Shown here piece after piece: positions 1 through 12,645 of a stretch of 64,000 nt of DNA. Both the position numbers and the translations under genes were made by a program. How positions within the stretch are numbered: the first letter of the stretch is position 1; each line of letters opens with the position of its first letter. Location of the stretch: positions 31,690,145 to 31,754,144 of the forward strand of contig OW028574.1 in the NCBI GenBank assembly GCA_932294295.1, given 5' to 3'. Below the pieces are notes generated by a model. It saw only the letters and a program-made list of their open reading frames with translations, was not told the DNA's origin and made no database searches. This stretch comes from Alitta virens. Lineage: Eukaryota; Annelida; Polychaeta; Phyllodocida; Nereididae.

Positions 1-2852
1 AATAGGTTTTGATAGTCTACCGGATTTGTTTCGCTTTTCTTAAGCTCCGCCAAATCTAGTATAACTTTCGGGACTGGGAGAATCCATGGCGGAATGGGTG
101 GTGCTTCCGTCTCGGCAATGATTGTAGTATCAATTTTTGCAGCCTCAAGATAGAATGTCATGCGTAATCCCAGTGGTCGAATGGCGTTTGTACGAGATTC
201 ATAATGATGCATGTACTTTGGATGAAATATTACATCATATGTTGGATTTGTTGGAGTTGAAGCTACTTTTAGTATGTATTGCATGGATAACTTGATACGA
301 CGAAGGGAAAGTGGAGGTTCCCCTGCCAGTACATATAAGCTCTCTACAGGAGATGTACGAAAAGCTCTTAAGCTTAGTCGCAACCCTTGATGATGTACAG
401 AATTCAGGCACTTTAGATAAGATGGTCTGGCGGAGCCATATACCACAGAACCATAATCAAGTCGAGAACGAGTAATTGCTCGATAGAGACGAGGGAGGAC
501 CGTTGTGTCCCCACCCCAATTATATTTGCTCACTACTTTAAGGAGGTTCATTGATTTCAGGCACTTTGCTTTCAGTGCTTTGATATGCGGAAAGAAAGAC
601 AATTTGGAGTCAAGGAGTACACCCAAAAATTTTGTTTCATTCACCACTTTTATTTGACAGTTGTCAATTATTAGTGATGGATCTGGATGGTTTGATCATA
701 AATAATAGAAAGGCATACAAACTGTCGACTGTTTAGAGAACTTGAAGCCATTTTCAAGTGACCATTTGTGAATCCTATTCAAATTTAATTGCAGTTGTCG
801 TTCTATGGTTGGCATATATCTGGAACGGTATGCAATGAGGAAATTGTCAACATATAGGGACGACATGAGATTTTCTGAGATGGAATTTACTATACTGTTG
901 ATATTGACGTTAAAGAGGGTAGGCGAGAGAATACTACCCTGAGGGACTCCATTCTCCTGAGAGTAAGGGCTTGACATCGTTGATCCCACTCGGACCTTAA
1001 AGAAGCGATCCTGTAGGAAGGATCCGATGAAAACTGGAAGGCGACCTCGAAGCCCTAAGTCGTGGAGATCTTTCATTATTCCATATTTCCATGTAGTGTC
1101 ATAAGCTTTTTCTAGGTCAAAGAATATGGCTACTACGTGTTCTCTGTTAATGAAAGCATCTCTAACATAAGTTTCCAGTCTGACTAAATGATCTAATGTG
1201 CTCCTGTGACGGCGAAATCCAGATTGGAACTCTGTAATAAGCTGGTTCGACTCCAGGAACCAAACCAGTCTATCAGTAACAATTCGTTCCATTGTCTTAC
1301 ATAGACAACTGGTTAAGGCTATTGGTCGATAATTCAGAGGATCACTATGATCCTTCCCCGGCTGGGGAATTGGGATGACCGTGGCTTGTTTCCAGAGGGC
1401 TGGAAGACATCCCTTCTCCCAAATTTGATTAAAGATATACAGTAATGTTTTTAAAGAGGATTGAGGTAGGTGTTTTAAGATTTGATAATGTATATTATCA
1501 GGACCTGTTGCAGAGTCAGTCGCTTTTAAGATGGCCTTCTGAAGTTCTTCTAAGGTGATGTAGGAGTTATAATCTTCGCTGTTATCAGACTGTATATTTA
1601 GGGTTAATCTCTCAGCTTGAGTCTTATAACATTGGAATTCTCTCGTATAGTTCTCCGACGAGGAGTTGTACGCAAACTGTTCTCCTAACCCGTTGGATAT
1701 TTGTTCTGGTGAGGAGAGATGTTCTCCATTCACTTCTAGAATGCTTACATGTGAAGCTAGGTTCTTTCCTTCAATCTTCTTAATCATTTTCCAGACTTTA
1801 TTGCTAGGAGTTCTTTCAGTGAGTCTAAAGACATAGTCTCTCCAGCAACTACGTTTTTTTTGCCTGACAATTCTACGCGCTTTGGCTTTCAGGCACTTAA
1901 AATTATTCAGATTGTTGATGGTCGGCTGTGATTTAAAAATTCTGAGGGCTCTCTTGCGGTTTTTAATAGCTTCTCTTACTTCGTCGTCAAACCAGGGTCT
2001 TGCACTTTGTTTAGAATTATTTGTTGTCATCGGTATTGTTTTATTGGCTATATCAGTAATATCATCAGTAAAATCTTTAACGAGACTATTACAATTCCTA
2101 TAATGAGACATAGTAATTGTTTCTAAGCAGTGCTTTTCGAAGGAGGTCCAATCCGCTTTATGCAACTTCCATCGGAGTTGACCCACTTCTCTCGTACCTT
2201 CTACTTTTTCTAGGACAATGGGAAAGTGATCACTGCCGTGAGTGTCCTCTAATACTCTCCATTCAAATTCCAGAAATAACGCTGGATCACATATACTAAG
2301 GTCAATTGATGAAAATGTTCCATGACCTGGGTGAAGATATGTGGATGAACCATCATTGAACAAACAAGGGGTGTGGTCATTGAGAAAGTCTTCAATGGTT
2401 TTTCCTTTGTTGTTGTGGGAAGTGCTTCCCCATAATTGGTTATGGCTGTTAAAATCTCCTAGGATAAGATGCGGTTCAGGAAGTTGATTGTAAAGGTTAT
2501 GCAAATCACTGGCTGTAAGGTGAAAGAGTGGAGGAATATATAAGGAACATATAGTGAATGTTTTATTCAGGTTCAGACGAACTGCTGTAGCCTGAAGGTT
2601 AGTGTTAAGAGCAATATGGGTATGAATGATGCCATTTTTAACTAAAATTGATGAGCCACCAGTGGCTCTATCGTGGGCAATATTGCCATATGTATTATAC
2701 ATATGATAGTTTCTCAGTTTAAAACTATTCGGAGGTTTCAGAAATGTTTCCTGTAGACAGAAAACACTAGGGTTTAAGTCTTGGACCATGCAACCTATTT
2801 CATCGAAGTTGGCTCTGAAACCTCGACAGTTCCACTGAATGATACTGTCCAT
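1..2852 (-). pseudogene. Non-LTR ORF2: AP endonuclease + reverse transcriptase
   Basis: The ORF starts at 2852 and reads 718 residues to an in-frame TGA at 696-698. The same frame then stays open to the window edge and encodes the RT thumb and C-terminal region. Residues ~1-215 are an exonuclease/endonuclease/phosphatase domain, with 'QETF', 'GDFNSH' and the terminal 'GSDHFPI' block. The RT core has 'FFDLEKAYDT' and 'GVPQGSILSP'. The polymerase motif normally YADD reads YVDN (bases 843-854), so the second catalytic aspartate is replaced by asparagine. That change plus the TGA makes the copy non-functional. The full family protein would nick target DNA and copy the element RNA at the nick. The gene is truncated by the window, so its true C terminus is unknown. 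Confidence 0.88.
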
Positions 2853-3066
2853 GAATTAGTTAAAAGAGTTTAATATTATCAAAGTAAAATCTGTAGTGCA
2901 TGGTATGAATTTGTATGAATATTCACTTTTTCTTCAAAGTCGCTGCCTCTTTTGGTGTTAAGATCTTTTTGGGGGCCCCACCATGCTTAGATGGTGGTCT
3001 TATGGTGCCCATTGCACAAGATTTTTCTAGTGTTTTTCTGATGAGGGGGGGTCTTTTGGGAACAAT

Positions 3067-3588
3067 TTATCTTTTATCAATTGCCCCCTCCCGTTGAGGC
3101 CTAGGGATGGTGGTAGTCCCTGCCTCCTCTTCCATCGGCTGGTGTATCTCTTCCGACTCATCGCCGGAAGGTGCACCCTGTGAGGGTACACTAAGCTGTG
3201 AAGCAGCAACTAATGGAGCTACGAGATGTCCTTTACCGACATCTGTAGCATGCTGCTTCATTCTTGCCAGGTGATCGTCTGACTGTGAAGTCTTCGATTC
3301 TGGTTTATCTTTCTGCAAGCTTTGCCCTGCCTTGGAATAATTATAATTAGGATCTAGGTCAATCCTTCGCCTGGGCGATGATCTGGGTGAAGGAGATCTA
3401 GGTCCAGCCATCTGAGACAGGACTGAGGCATAGCTTGCCCCAGCAGCCTGTTCAGCTATACGGCGCGCTTGGGGAAAGGAGATATCTTTGGTGGTCTTTA
3501 ACTTCAGGATCTCTTTCTCTAGCTGCCATTTGGGACAGCCACGGTGAAGGTGACACCAAGTAATTGTCAGGATAACAGTGTTTGACAC
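3067..3588 (-). pseudogene. Non-LTR ORF1 (gag-like) C-terminal fragment
   Basis: Reads ~173 residues, ending 215 bp upstream of the ORF2 start. The N-terminal piece 'CHLHRGCPKWQLEKEI' matches the last CCHC knuckle and downstream helix of Jockey-type nucleocapsid ORF1 proteins, followed by 'ISFPQARRIAEQ'. The rest is Ser/Pro/Arg-rich and low in complexity. The usual N-terminal part and the first knuckles are missing, so the apparent start codon is not the real one. The family protein binds element RNA in a ribonucleoprotein. Confidence 0.65.
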
Positions 3589-4070
3589 CTACATTTTGCC
3601 AATCTTCGTGTACAATAAAGCAACATGGGATGGCGAAAAACCTGCAAAATAATTTAGAAAAGTTACACAAGTGGGATATCTTAAGAATATGTTAGGGCTA
3701 AGAAAACAATCATCTCTGGCTGTGTATAGTACGAGTGCATTCAAGTGGTAAAAGTAGCTGGTTTGGCAGAGTGAGTCACATATTGTTCAAACGAAGCCTA
3801 GAACCAACAAACTCATTAAAACTGACTACAGATAAGGACCTTACTTACTACCAAACATAAATAGGAAAACATGCCGTACGTAGGCAGATTTAGAATCAGC
3901 TCACATAACCTCCGTACAGAAAAAAGGTAGACTCATATGAAAAACCTAAAATTCCAGTTGAGGATAGAATCTGCTTGCAGTGTGATCTAAATTAAGTTGA
4001 AGATGAAATATACAGTCCAAGCAACTCTTTATTTTGCGATAGCCGATGACTAGGAGACAATTATGCAAAG

Positions 4071-4187
4071 ATTACGTGTGAGACATGAAGATATGTACAC
4101 TCAAAAATGTTAATGTAAAATGAGGCCGAAGGCCAAGTTGTACATAACATTTGAGGGTACATATTATCTCGTGCCTCACAATGTAAC
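4071..4187. repeat. Hairpin MITE, ~117 bp
   Basis: The two halves are imperfect reverse complements: the left arm, including 'GTGTGAGACATGAAGAT' and 'GTACACTCAAAAATGTT', folds onto the right arm 'AACATTTGAGGGTAC' and 'CTCGTGCCTCACA'. The centre is the palindrome 'AGGCCGAAGGCC'. No coding potential. A related half-copy occurs near 47070-47140 ('GTGAGACATGAACATAACATTTGAGGGTG'-like), so it is dispersed. Confidence 0.6.
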
Positions 4188-6788
4188 CATTGTGTAATTG
4201 TTTTGTACCACTGATCCCCAACATTTGCTTAAAAGATAGCGCCTTTTCTACAATTCGTCCAACTGAGAAAGATGGTAATTTCAGCTTTCAGGAAAGCTTT
4301 GAATTAAAAAAATCTGATAAAAAATGACAAAGTTATTAAATAGAATGTAAAAGCAAGTCAGAAAGCTAATTGCCTGCATTCGCTGAATTCAGGTTTTCTA
4401 GCGTGATATTGGCGACGTTGCTTTAGGCCCCACCCACTTTCTGGCTGCCTACCAATTACAGTGCTGCGTGGCTCATATGCAATGGATAACCGTTGTACAT
4501 GAGGATTTGTACCATGGCATACATAATGCTATACTGCACTGGTAAGTGATACAAAACACTCGGGACACTTATTTTCTTTTTCTTTGCCTCTCACAACCCT
4601 TGAAACAAGGGGAACTTTCACAATGGACTGAAATGATATGAACAATGTGTAATGCAATGATTTAATACCCTAATCTTTTTTTTCTAATAGATCAATATAA
4701 AGCTCAGGACAATTAATCTTCCCTATAATTCATAGACACAAATGTAAAAAGGGAAAAGCTAATTTAAATTTCGTCATACAGATATTTTCACAATTATTAA
4801 TACGATATTTTAGCAAAATATCAACAAGGTAGATTACTTGCACAATTTCTTCGATAATACATTAAAAGTGGAAATTTTCCTTGTGACCCTAAATTTTACA
4901 GGAGCTGTATACGCTACTTCAGAGATTGCTCACATCTGCCAAATATAAGACAAAGTATAATTAGTAGTGTAGTTGTATTTAATGTAAGACTAAATATGAT
5001 ATCAAAGGCTTTGCACTAGGCTAAATGGAGGAAAGTTAAGGCCATAGGCAGCATTTTCAATGGTCAGCGGTCACCCACTGGTCAGTAATCCTAGTACCTA
5101 CAGACAACTAGATTACCGATAGATGTCTGTCTATGTTACCTTGTCCATTAAAGATGGCAAAAGTGACCAGTAAAAAACATGCATTAAGTCCACCGAATAT
5201 TCCCTAAACATCAAACTATGTCTGAACTTGTCATACTAATAAGCAGTAACTAATCATGGGCTGGGACTACATATGGTAAGATGGAAGAAATGGCATGGTG
5301 CAGTAATTCATTGGCATGAGTTTTAAATAAATAGTCTTTAGTGTAGATAAAAAGCATGCACTCATTTGTTACACAACAACCATGAGACCAAGTGTTAACC
5401 TGTGAGGTTATGCGCGCCATCCAAAGTTGTATATTATACATTGATATGGGTTAGGTGTAAGCTCACAGTAACTATGCATGTTATTAAATTGTAATTATTT
5501 GAATAAATGAAAAAAATATTTATAAAATTTGTAAAATAAATTTATGAAAAATATGAGGCTGAAGACCAGTGCCAAAGCTGTCAATGGAAATGTCCGATTC
5601 ATCATGTTTGTCATCCTGTTGAAGATTTTGTTTCTTCTTTTGCTTCACAACAACAAATATGATTGGCAGGAAGTGAGGACCCGAAGAAGTTTTGGAAAAA
5701 CTCATAAACGGAACCAACCGAGACTGAACCATTTAAGATCTACCAATGATCGAGATCACAATGACCAACAGGCTGAATGAACGTGTTGGTTTTGTTGTGA
5801 GGCCAACCATGTAGATAACCCGCTATACCAGCAAAAGACTGGATCACAAAGCCAACGTATTCTCTGAATATTCATTTATATTTATGGCCCTATAGCAGCC
5901 TTATTTCTTGAATGCACGATTAGAGAGTGTCTATTTGCTATGCATATGCTATGCAAAAGGCACTTTCTGCTTGGGACTAAACTTCCCGTGAAGGGGCCAG
6001 CCTCTTTAGTAGATTATTCCCCCTTCCACAGCTCCCATGTCTGCTACTATACTGCACAAGCCGTGCAAATTACTAAACAATCATCTAATGGGGCCATTTT
6101 GAAAAGGAGCTTTTATCAAAAATGTTTACCCTGTACAAATAAGTTTTTAATAAATAAATCTATGGGCACTTACTCTGCATTGCCAAATTGTCAATAGCCA
6201 CTGCATCCACAGTGCCAATAGCCAAATTTGTGTATATCCTCAGCACCTGCAGTGTCTATAGCAAATTAACAATGTCCATTTTAATTTGGCCAGAAAAGAT
6301 CTATGGGATTTGGTGAAACATTAAAGTAATTTAACATTTTAACCTTGACACTGAACAAACAGTTAACCATTGTTTGTACATGCTGACAAATCAAATAAAT
6401 AGGAGCAATTCAGTTCTGAATTATGCTGTGACCTAGAGAACATAATCTATCAACTGTCCGATCAGTAACTGGTGCCATAAAAAGTACCATAAAAACACTG
6501 AAGTCAAAAAATTTACAGAAAGAATTTTTGTTTGGGTTACAGTATATAGAGAGATGGGTTGGTGAATACATGAGAGAGATAGCCAGAGAGCTGTTTAATA
6601 TTTACCGTGTTATACAACTTCAGTAACAGTGGTAATTAATACCAAATGTACGTATTTTTGTTCATTATTATTATTTTTTTTCAAATGACCACTTTAGAAT
6701 AATGAATTATAGAATTGAAAGCACTACAAGGGAAACCAAATGGAGTAGGCTAGGCTAACCTTATATGATTTAAATACAAATAATAAAG
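4188..6788. other. No gene recognised
   Basis: AT-rich sequence with only short open frames and no recognisable domain. The frame at 5544-5780 encodes a hydrophobic then basic 78-residue peptide that I cannot relate to any family. Confidence 0.5.
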
Positions 6789-6901
6789 TGGTCTTAATAG
6801 TGAGGTACATGGTCTTAATAATGAAGTGGTCTTAATACTGAGGTCTTAATAATTAATGAGATGCATGGTCTTAATAGTGAGGCGGTCTGAATAGTGAGGT
6901 T
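6789..6901. repeat. Degenerate minisatellite
   Basis: About five imperfect copies of a ~20-bp unit close to 'GTGGTCTTAATAGTGAGG', with variable spacing. Confidence 0.6.
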
Positions 6902-7124
6902 GCTGATATACTGAACGTGTAATACAAGCACAAGTTTTAAAAATTGCATGAAGAAGACTGTTCTAATTATTTTCCAATGTATTTAGTTGCTAATGTGACC
7001 GAACATTTTAATACAATTATTATAACCAATCCACAACTGTTCATCATAGAGAGGTGGTAGTAGTATAAAGAGGTGCCGCACAACAACCCATTGTCTTTTA
7101 CCTGTGAAGCAGTGGTGCAGGGGT

Positions 7125-7290
7125 AGTAGGGTAGCTTATGTGAAAGGTAGGTAGGTAATTAATTTCACACTCCAATGAATTTGAATGAATTTGACACCCT
7201 ATCAATGGCATCTCGTAAAGTGGTGGTGCTAGGGTAGCTTATGTGAAAGAAGGGTAGGTAATTAATATCACACCCTACCTCATCTCATCA
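7125..7290. repeat. Short direct duplication
   Basis: 'AGGGTAGCTTATGTGAAAG' followed by 'GGTAGGTAATTAAT' occurs twice about 85 bp apart, with diverged flanks. Confidence 0.5.
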
Positions 7291-7689
7291 TAGGAAACCC
7301 CCAATTCTAAAAATAGAAAATGCGAAGTCACGGTGCAGTGAATCAGACCCCCCTTGGCCCCCCCTCCATTGTAATACATTGCAGCCTGTTGTAGCATGCT
7401 TTAGTCTATGGTGCAATACTTGGAAATCCCCTATTCTAAAAATAGACAGGGTGCATCATTTTCTAAAAATATCCTATGAGGTAATGCGAAATAGGTGGAG
7501 CCAGTGCAGCTGCTCCAGCTGGCCCCCTACAGAATATAAAGCCCCATCACTCCTCTCCCAACACTCAAATCGCTTCTAACCATGGCTACTACGAGTTCCT
7601 CCTATTACGCTATGACCACCCAACACGGTAAATGGTCAACCTATGTCCTCGAGATAGGTCATAGGAAGAGCGTTAGGGTGCGATCATTT

Positions 7690-9009
7690 CCATTTGAATG
7701 AACATTGAATTTGACAATTCTGAAATGATTAATCATTGAGTTTGACTATTCTGAGTTGATCAAACATTTAGTATAACCATTCTGAGCAAATTAAGCATTG
7801 AGTCTGACTATTCTGAGCTTATCAAACATTGATTCCAACCATTCCGATTTGAATGAACACTGAGTTTGACAATTCTGAAATGATCGATCATTGAGTTAGA
7901 CTATTCTGAGTTGATCAAGCATTGAGTATGACCATTCTGAGCTAATCAAACATTGAGTCTAACCATTCTGATTTGAATGAACACTGAGTTTGACAATTCT
8001 GAAATGATCAATCATTGAGTTTGACCATTCTGAGTTGATCAAACATTGAGTATAACCATTCTGAGCTAATTAAACATTGAGTCGGACTATTCTGGCCTAA
8101 TCAAACATTGAGTCGAACCATTCTGATTTGAATGAACACTGAGTTTGACAAATCTGAAATGATCGATCATTGAGTTTGACTATTCTGAGATGATCGATCA
8201 TTGAGTTTGACAATTCTGAGTTGATCATACATTGAGTAGAACCATTCTGAGCTAATCAAACATTGAGTCTGACCATTCTGATTTGAATAAAAACTGAGTT
8301 TGACAATTCTGAAATGATCGATCATTTAATTTGACAAATCTGAAATGATCAATCATTGAGTTTGACAAATCTGAAATGACCGATCATTGAGTTTGACAAT
8401 TCTGAGTTGATCAAACATTGAGTAGAACCATTCTGAGCTGATCACAACATTGAGCCTGACCATTCTGATTTAAATCAACACTGAGTTTGACAATTCTGAA
8501 ATGATTGATCATTGAGTTTGACAATTCTGAGTTGATCAAACATTGAGTATAACCATTTTGACCTAATCAAACTTTGAGTTCAACCATTCTAATTTGAATG
8601 AACACTGAGTTTGACAAATCTGAGATGATTGATCATTGAGTTTGACAAATCTGAAATGATTGATCATTGAGTTTGACTATTCTGAGTTGATCAAACATTG
8701 AGTAGAACCATTCTGAGCTAATCAAACATTGAGTCTGACCATTCTGATTTGAATGAAAACTGACTTTGACAAATCTCAGATGATTGATCATTGAGTTTGA
8801 CTATTCTGAGTTGATCAAACATTGAGTAGAACCATTCTGAGCTAATCAAGCATTGAGTCCAGCCATTCTGATTCGAATAAAAACTGAGTTTGACAATTCT
8901 GAAATGATCGATCATTGAGTTTGACTATTCTGAGTTGATCAAACATTGAGTAGAACCATTCTGAGCAAATTAAACATTGAGTCTGACTATTGTGAGCTAA
9001 TCAAACATT
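7690..9009. repeat. Satellite array, 31-bp monomers in higher-order units
   Basis: Roughly 42 head-to-tail 31-bp monomers share the core 'ATTGAGTNTGACNATTCTGA'. Four monomer types can be told apart by their ends. The type beginning 'TGAATGAACACTGAG' recurs at 7695, 7850, 7974, 8129, 8284, 8471, 8595, 8750 and 8874. Those intervals are 155, 124, 155, 155, 187, 124, 155 and 124 bp, i.e. 4, 5 or 6 monomers, with one single-base insertion in the 187. Open frames crossing it are periodic artefacts. The array ends abruptly in a SINE fragment at 9010. Confidence 0.93.
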
Positions 9010-9010
9010 C

Positions 9011-9053
9011 TTGGAAGCCCAGAGCGCTACCTCTGAGCTAGGCCCGCGCCCCA
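9011..9053 (-). mobile_element. SINE head fragment (tRNA-like 5' part)
   Basis: Matches the first ~43 bases of the full SINE at 9287-9475 (D-arm/A-box to anticodon-loop region, 'TTGGAAGCCCAGAGCGCTAC'), fused to the right end of the satellite. No TSD seen. Confidence 0.65.
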
Positions 9054-9286
9054 CAATCCCTGAATAATACGCTGACAAAGTAGATATTGTTACATCCACT
9101 CATGGTCAAGTGACATTAATGAGGGAACATGCATTACAAAAAGAATCGGGTGAGGTTGACTTGCAGTAGATTCTAACTACTATAACTATGTCAGAAAATG
9201 GGTGGTACTATTATTACGAAAAAGGTTCAACTTCTGAAATATATGATGTAAACGTGCACCCAACTCAGCTCTTTATTGCAACATGT

Positions 9287-9475
9287 GGGTGGGGAGGGTG
9301 ATTAGGGCTTTACGTCCTGTATTTCTGCACCAGTTGGGCTAATTAGGACAGGCAGGGACCATGGCAATGAGACGAATGATGAAACAGCCAACCAACTTAG
9401 GCTTGACCGGAAATCGAACCCGGAACCCAGCGGTTGGAAGCCCAGAGCGCTACCACTGAGCTAGGCCACCGCCCT
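9287..9475 (-). mobile_element. Full-length tRNA-derived SINE with TSD
   Basis: Read on the minus strand, the element opens with a tRNA-like head. 'GGCCTAGCTCAGTGGTAG' is a good A box and 'GGGTTCGATTTCC' a good B box of the internal RNA polymerase III promoter. A ~115-bp body follows that is unrelated to tRNA. The element is flanked by the perfect direct repeat ATTGCAACATGT at 9275-9286 and 9476-9487, preceded by T on both sides. The 3' end is C-rich rather than poly(A). The head plus TSD support retroposition rather than a tRNA gene. The SINE family is not identified. Confidence 0.88.
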
Positions 9476-9487
9476 ATTGCAACATGT

Positions 9488-10679
9488 AAAATAATAAGGA
9501 ATGTTGTGTTTGGTGGTTGTTATTTCATGCTTGAATCTCACAGCATTGCCTATTAAAAAGCAATGAAATCCAATAACTTCAATTCATAAAGAAGCAGGCT
9601 TGTAGCGAATTCCATAAATATTGTAACTAAAGAAATGAATGAAATATCATTGCCCAAATTGATTAGCTGGCGAAAGCCACACATAACCAACAATCACTTC
9701 AATTTCTTTCAGATATGAATAGTCTCTCACGCAGAATAATGTTCTGAGTGGTAGCATCAATTCCTAAATTTGGTTTCATTGTTAAACCATCTTCGTGTTG
9801 ATTGCATGAAAAAAAAATGATGCAGTAAAGCGAATGATATGCAACTTTCAAAAGAATAGACAAATGTCATCCATTCTTCTTTAAGAACGTAGGTGGGTCC
9901 AATAGAACTGATATGCCTCTCAGTTGCCAGTTAAATACATCCTTTGTGACCAGCTTTCTGAAGTCACGGATTTGACCTTTTGGCTGAAGAAAGGCCTTGT
10001 GGATAAGAGAATTCTTCTTTACAATTCTGTGAAAGATTGGCCTGCAAATGAATCATGAAGTCTGAATAGGACCCCACTCCCTATTATGCGGTCTTCCCTG
10101 CACAACACTGGATGCACGTATCTGGCAGAACAATCATTATGCAATGCATGAACTGGACAATGACAATGACCTTGGATGTTCATCCAAGCAATGACGTACA
10201 ATGGGACCAGCTTCAAGACCAGTTATTAGGCCATACAGAGTTATTACTGGTTATCATCTCACTATTTACCAATAAATCACTGAACCTAGCTATTCTTACC
10301 AAATACACTAATCATTGCTAATGGCTTAAATTAAAGAGCATGTGACTAATACAAGAACATCTCTAAATGTATGACCGCTGAATATTATCATTTGTAATGT
10401 AATTAGGTTTTCGGTTTGCTATCCTCAACGAGCAGACCTGTTTTAGCTTGAGTCTTTCTCAACTCCCTGGAGAGTATACAGCCAGTGTGTAGCCATTACA
10501 GCGCTCCTTTGATATAGCACCAAAGACTTAAGTTATTTTGAAGTGAATGTGTTGAATAATAATACCCGTATGTACATAAAAACATGCCAAATGAATAAGG
10601 AGGGATATAGATAGATGCATAGATATTGTAAATGCAGTCATCAAAGGCAAGTTCTTGCCGCTATCAGGAGAGAAGGGGA
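9488..10679. other. No gene recognised
   Basis: Unique-looking AT-rich sequence. Short open frames at 10019-10321 overlap on both strands and show no domain. Confidence 0.45.
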
Positions 10680-10807
10680 GAAAGAGAGAGGGTAAGAGAC
10701 AGACAGTGCAACAGCTCACTAGCCAGTATGATAGGCTAGACAGACACAGGGAGAGATAGAGACAGGGAGAGATAGAGACAGAGAAAGAGAGACACAGAGA
10801 AAGAGAG

Positions 10808-10894
<87 letters not shown>

Positions 10895-10896
10895 AA
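10680..10896. repeat. (GA)n microsatellite with impure flank
   Basis: A nearly pure GA tract runs 10812-10887, preceded by impure GACAGA/GAGATAGA repeats. Ser/Leu-rich minus-strand frames across it are artefacts. Confidence 0.95.
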
Positions 10897-11357
10897 ACAG
10901 GGGAAGTGCACATCATGTTACACTATTATCCATTAGTGGGGTATTTTGCTTGCCTCAGAACAAACGTCATGCAAAAGGGACCATCTCATCTGAACGACAG
11001 TTACATCACATGGGATCTTAAAAAAATAATATATATCAAATGAGACCCTCAGGGGCGTAGACAAGCTTTGAAGAATATTTAGGATGATTTTATATTTTAG
11101 AAATGTTTTAAAAAAGTCTTGCCAAATTCAGTAATCGAATTTACAATATAAGCAATTTAGATAAGATAAGTGAATTATTAGTCCTCATAATATAAATTCT
11201 TGCCAAGAAACTTGATTTGGCATGAACAGTAGTCATTGATTTAATAAATGAAAATTATTATAAATAAACATTTAATAATATTATTAACAAGTCAAGCACT
11301 ACATAACAGCATTGAATATCACAGACATCACGGACAACATAGGCAGTGTCAATAGAA

Positions 11358-11522
11358 GATAGATATATAGATAGACAGATAGACAGATAGATAGATAGAT
11401 AGTTAGATAGTTAGATAGATAGATAGGCAGATAGATAGATAGATAGTTAGATAGTTAGATATATAGATAGACAGATAGACAAATAGTTAGATAGTTAGAT
11501 AGATAGATAGATAGGCAGATAG
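11358..11522. repeat. (GATA)n/(GACA)n microsatellite
   Basis: About 165 bp of TAGA/CAGA tetranucleotides with TTAGATAG interruptions. Confidence 0.95.
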
Positions 11523-12636
11523 TAGAGGGGAAAAATGACAAAGAATGAAGAAAGTAGAGATAAAGATTAACTTGTAAGAAAAAAATGGCGCACGGAAAGT
11601 AGTAATATACCAGAAAGACACAATTCTGAAATAGAAAGAAACAAAAGAAAGATACTAGAAAGCAAGACTAACAGAAGAAACAACAATTAAGACAGAAATG
11701 CATAACAGAATGAATGAAGCAGAAGGACAGAAAGAAATGAGGTAACAGACAGAGCAGAAAAACTGAAAATGTTGTGGCAAGACAAAGACAGTTCTAAAGA
11801 AACAAGGAAAACAAACACCCAAGAAAGAATTTTTTTTTATTTAATAAAATAGAAGGAAGAATTGTCTCTCACTTTTCACTGACAGAAATAATATAAGCTT
11901 TAATATATGGGTATCATAAACCATTAAAAAAAGGTGTAAAATACATTTAGAATATACATGATTAATATTAAATCAAAAGTCCAGTACTTATTTTGCTTTG
12001 CGGCCCCTCCTAAAATGCTTAGACCTGCCACTCAACTATAAGGTCGTCATGGTCGGACCAATGAACTGTGAAGAAAAAAAAAACAGAATTCAGTGACTTG
12101 CCTGACAATACCACTGGTAAAGATTCGAAACAATACAACTACACAGCATGTGATGCTCATAAGCTCTTGACAAAAATTAAACCACGAGCACTTGAATTTA
12201 TTTGCGCCCAAGCCAGTTCATATCACTCCAGCAAAGGCAATTTCCTTGGTGGTTCATATGCATAGACCTATAAAATAAGTGAAAACTCTTGTGACCTGGG
12301 CAAGATAACAATGCAACAAATATATGCACTATTTTTGTTAATTCTTTAATATGTATTTTCTTCATGTGTTCTGGTTTGAGTAATATATGAAATATTCTTT
12401 ATAATTTATAACAACTCAATCTATGCTTAAACCAAGGCGTCATGCTAAAAATAACTTTTTTGTCACAATAACTGATCCCCTTGTCCAGATTTCAATTTTA
12501 ACCCGACTGGAAAAAATAATAAGCCATCACGAGGACAGTCATGTCTGAATTATTTTGTCAATATCTTGGGTAAATTATTATTTTTCGGCCAAGTGCCACA
12601 ACTAATTATTTACATTGATATTTCAAGGGAAATCCC
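11523..12636. other. No gene recognised
   Basis: Purine-rich then AT-rich non-coding sequence; nothing supported. Confidence 0.45.
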
Positions 12637-12645
12637 TTGTAAGGT

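Larger units (their letters stand above)
1..3600 (-). mobile_element. Jockey-like non-LTR retrotransposon, decayed and 5'-truncated
   Basis: An ORF1 fragment (gag-like) lies upstream of an ORF2 (endonuclease plus reverse transcriptase) on the minus strand, the order of Jockey-clade elements. The 3' end runs off the window at base 1. The 5' end is lost near 3600, where ORF1 homology stops at the last zinc knuckle. An in-frame stop in ORF2 and a mutated polymerase motif show that the copy is inactive. Clade assignment rests on the ORF1 and RT sequence style, not on a phylogeny. Confidence 0.85.

Noticed and set aside
5544..5780. Small hydrophobic/basic protein
   Set aside because: No signal of conservation or family; length is compatible with chance in AT-rich DNA.
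8718..8915. Protein frame with SSE/IVK repeats
   Set aside because: Read-through of the satellite; the 31-bp period is not a multiple of three, so the frame is chance.
7690..9009. CRISPR-like array (regular ~31-bp repeats)
   Set aside because: Repeats are contiguous with no unique spacers and the locus is eukaryotic; it is satellite DNA.
9400..9475. tRNA gene
   Set aside because: The tRNA-like head is joined to a non-tRNA body and flanked by a TSD, so it is a SINE; the acceptor stem does not close.
10528..10916. Ser/Leu-repeat proteins on the minus strand
   Set aside because: Translation of the GA microsatellite.
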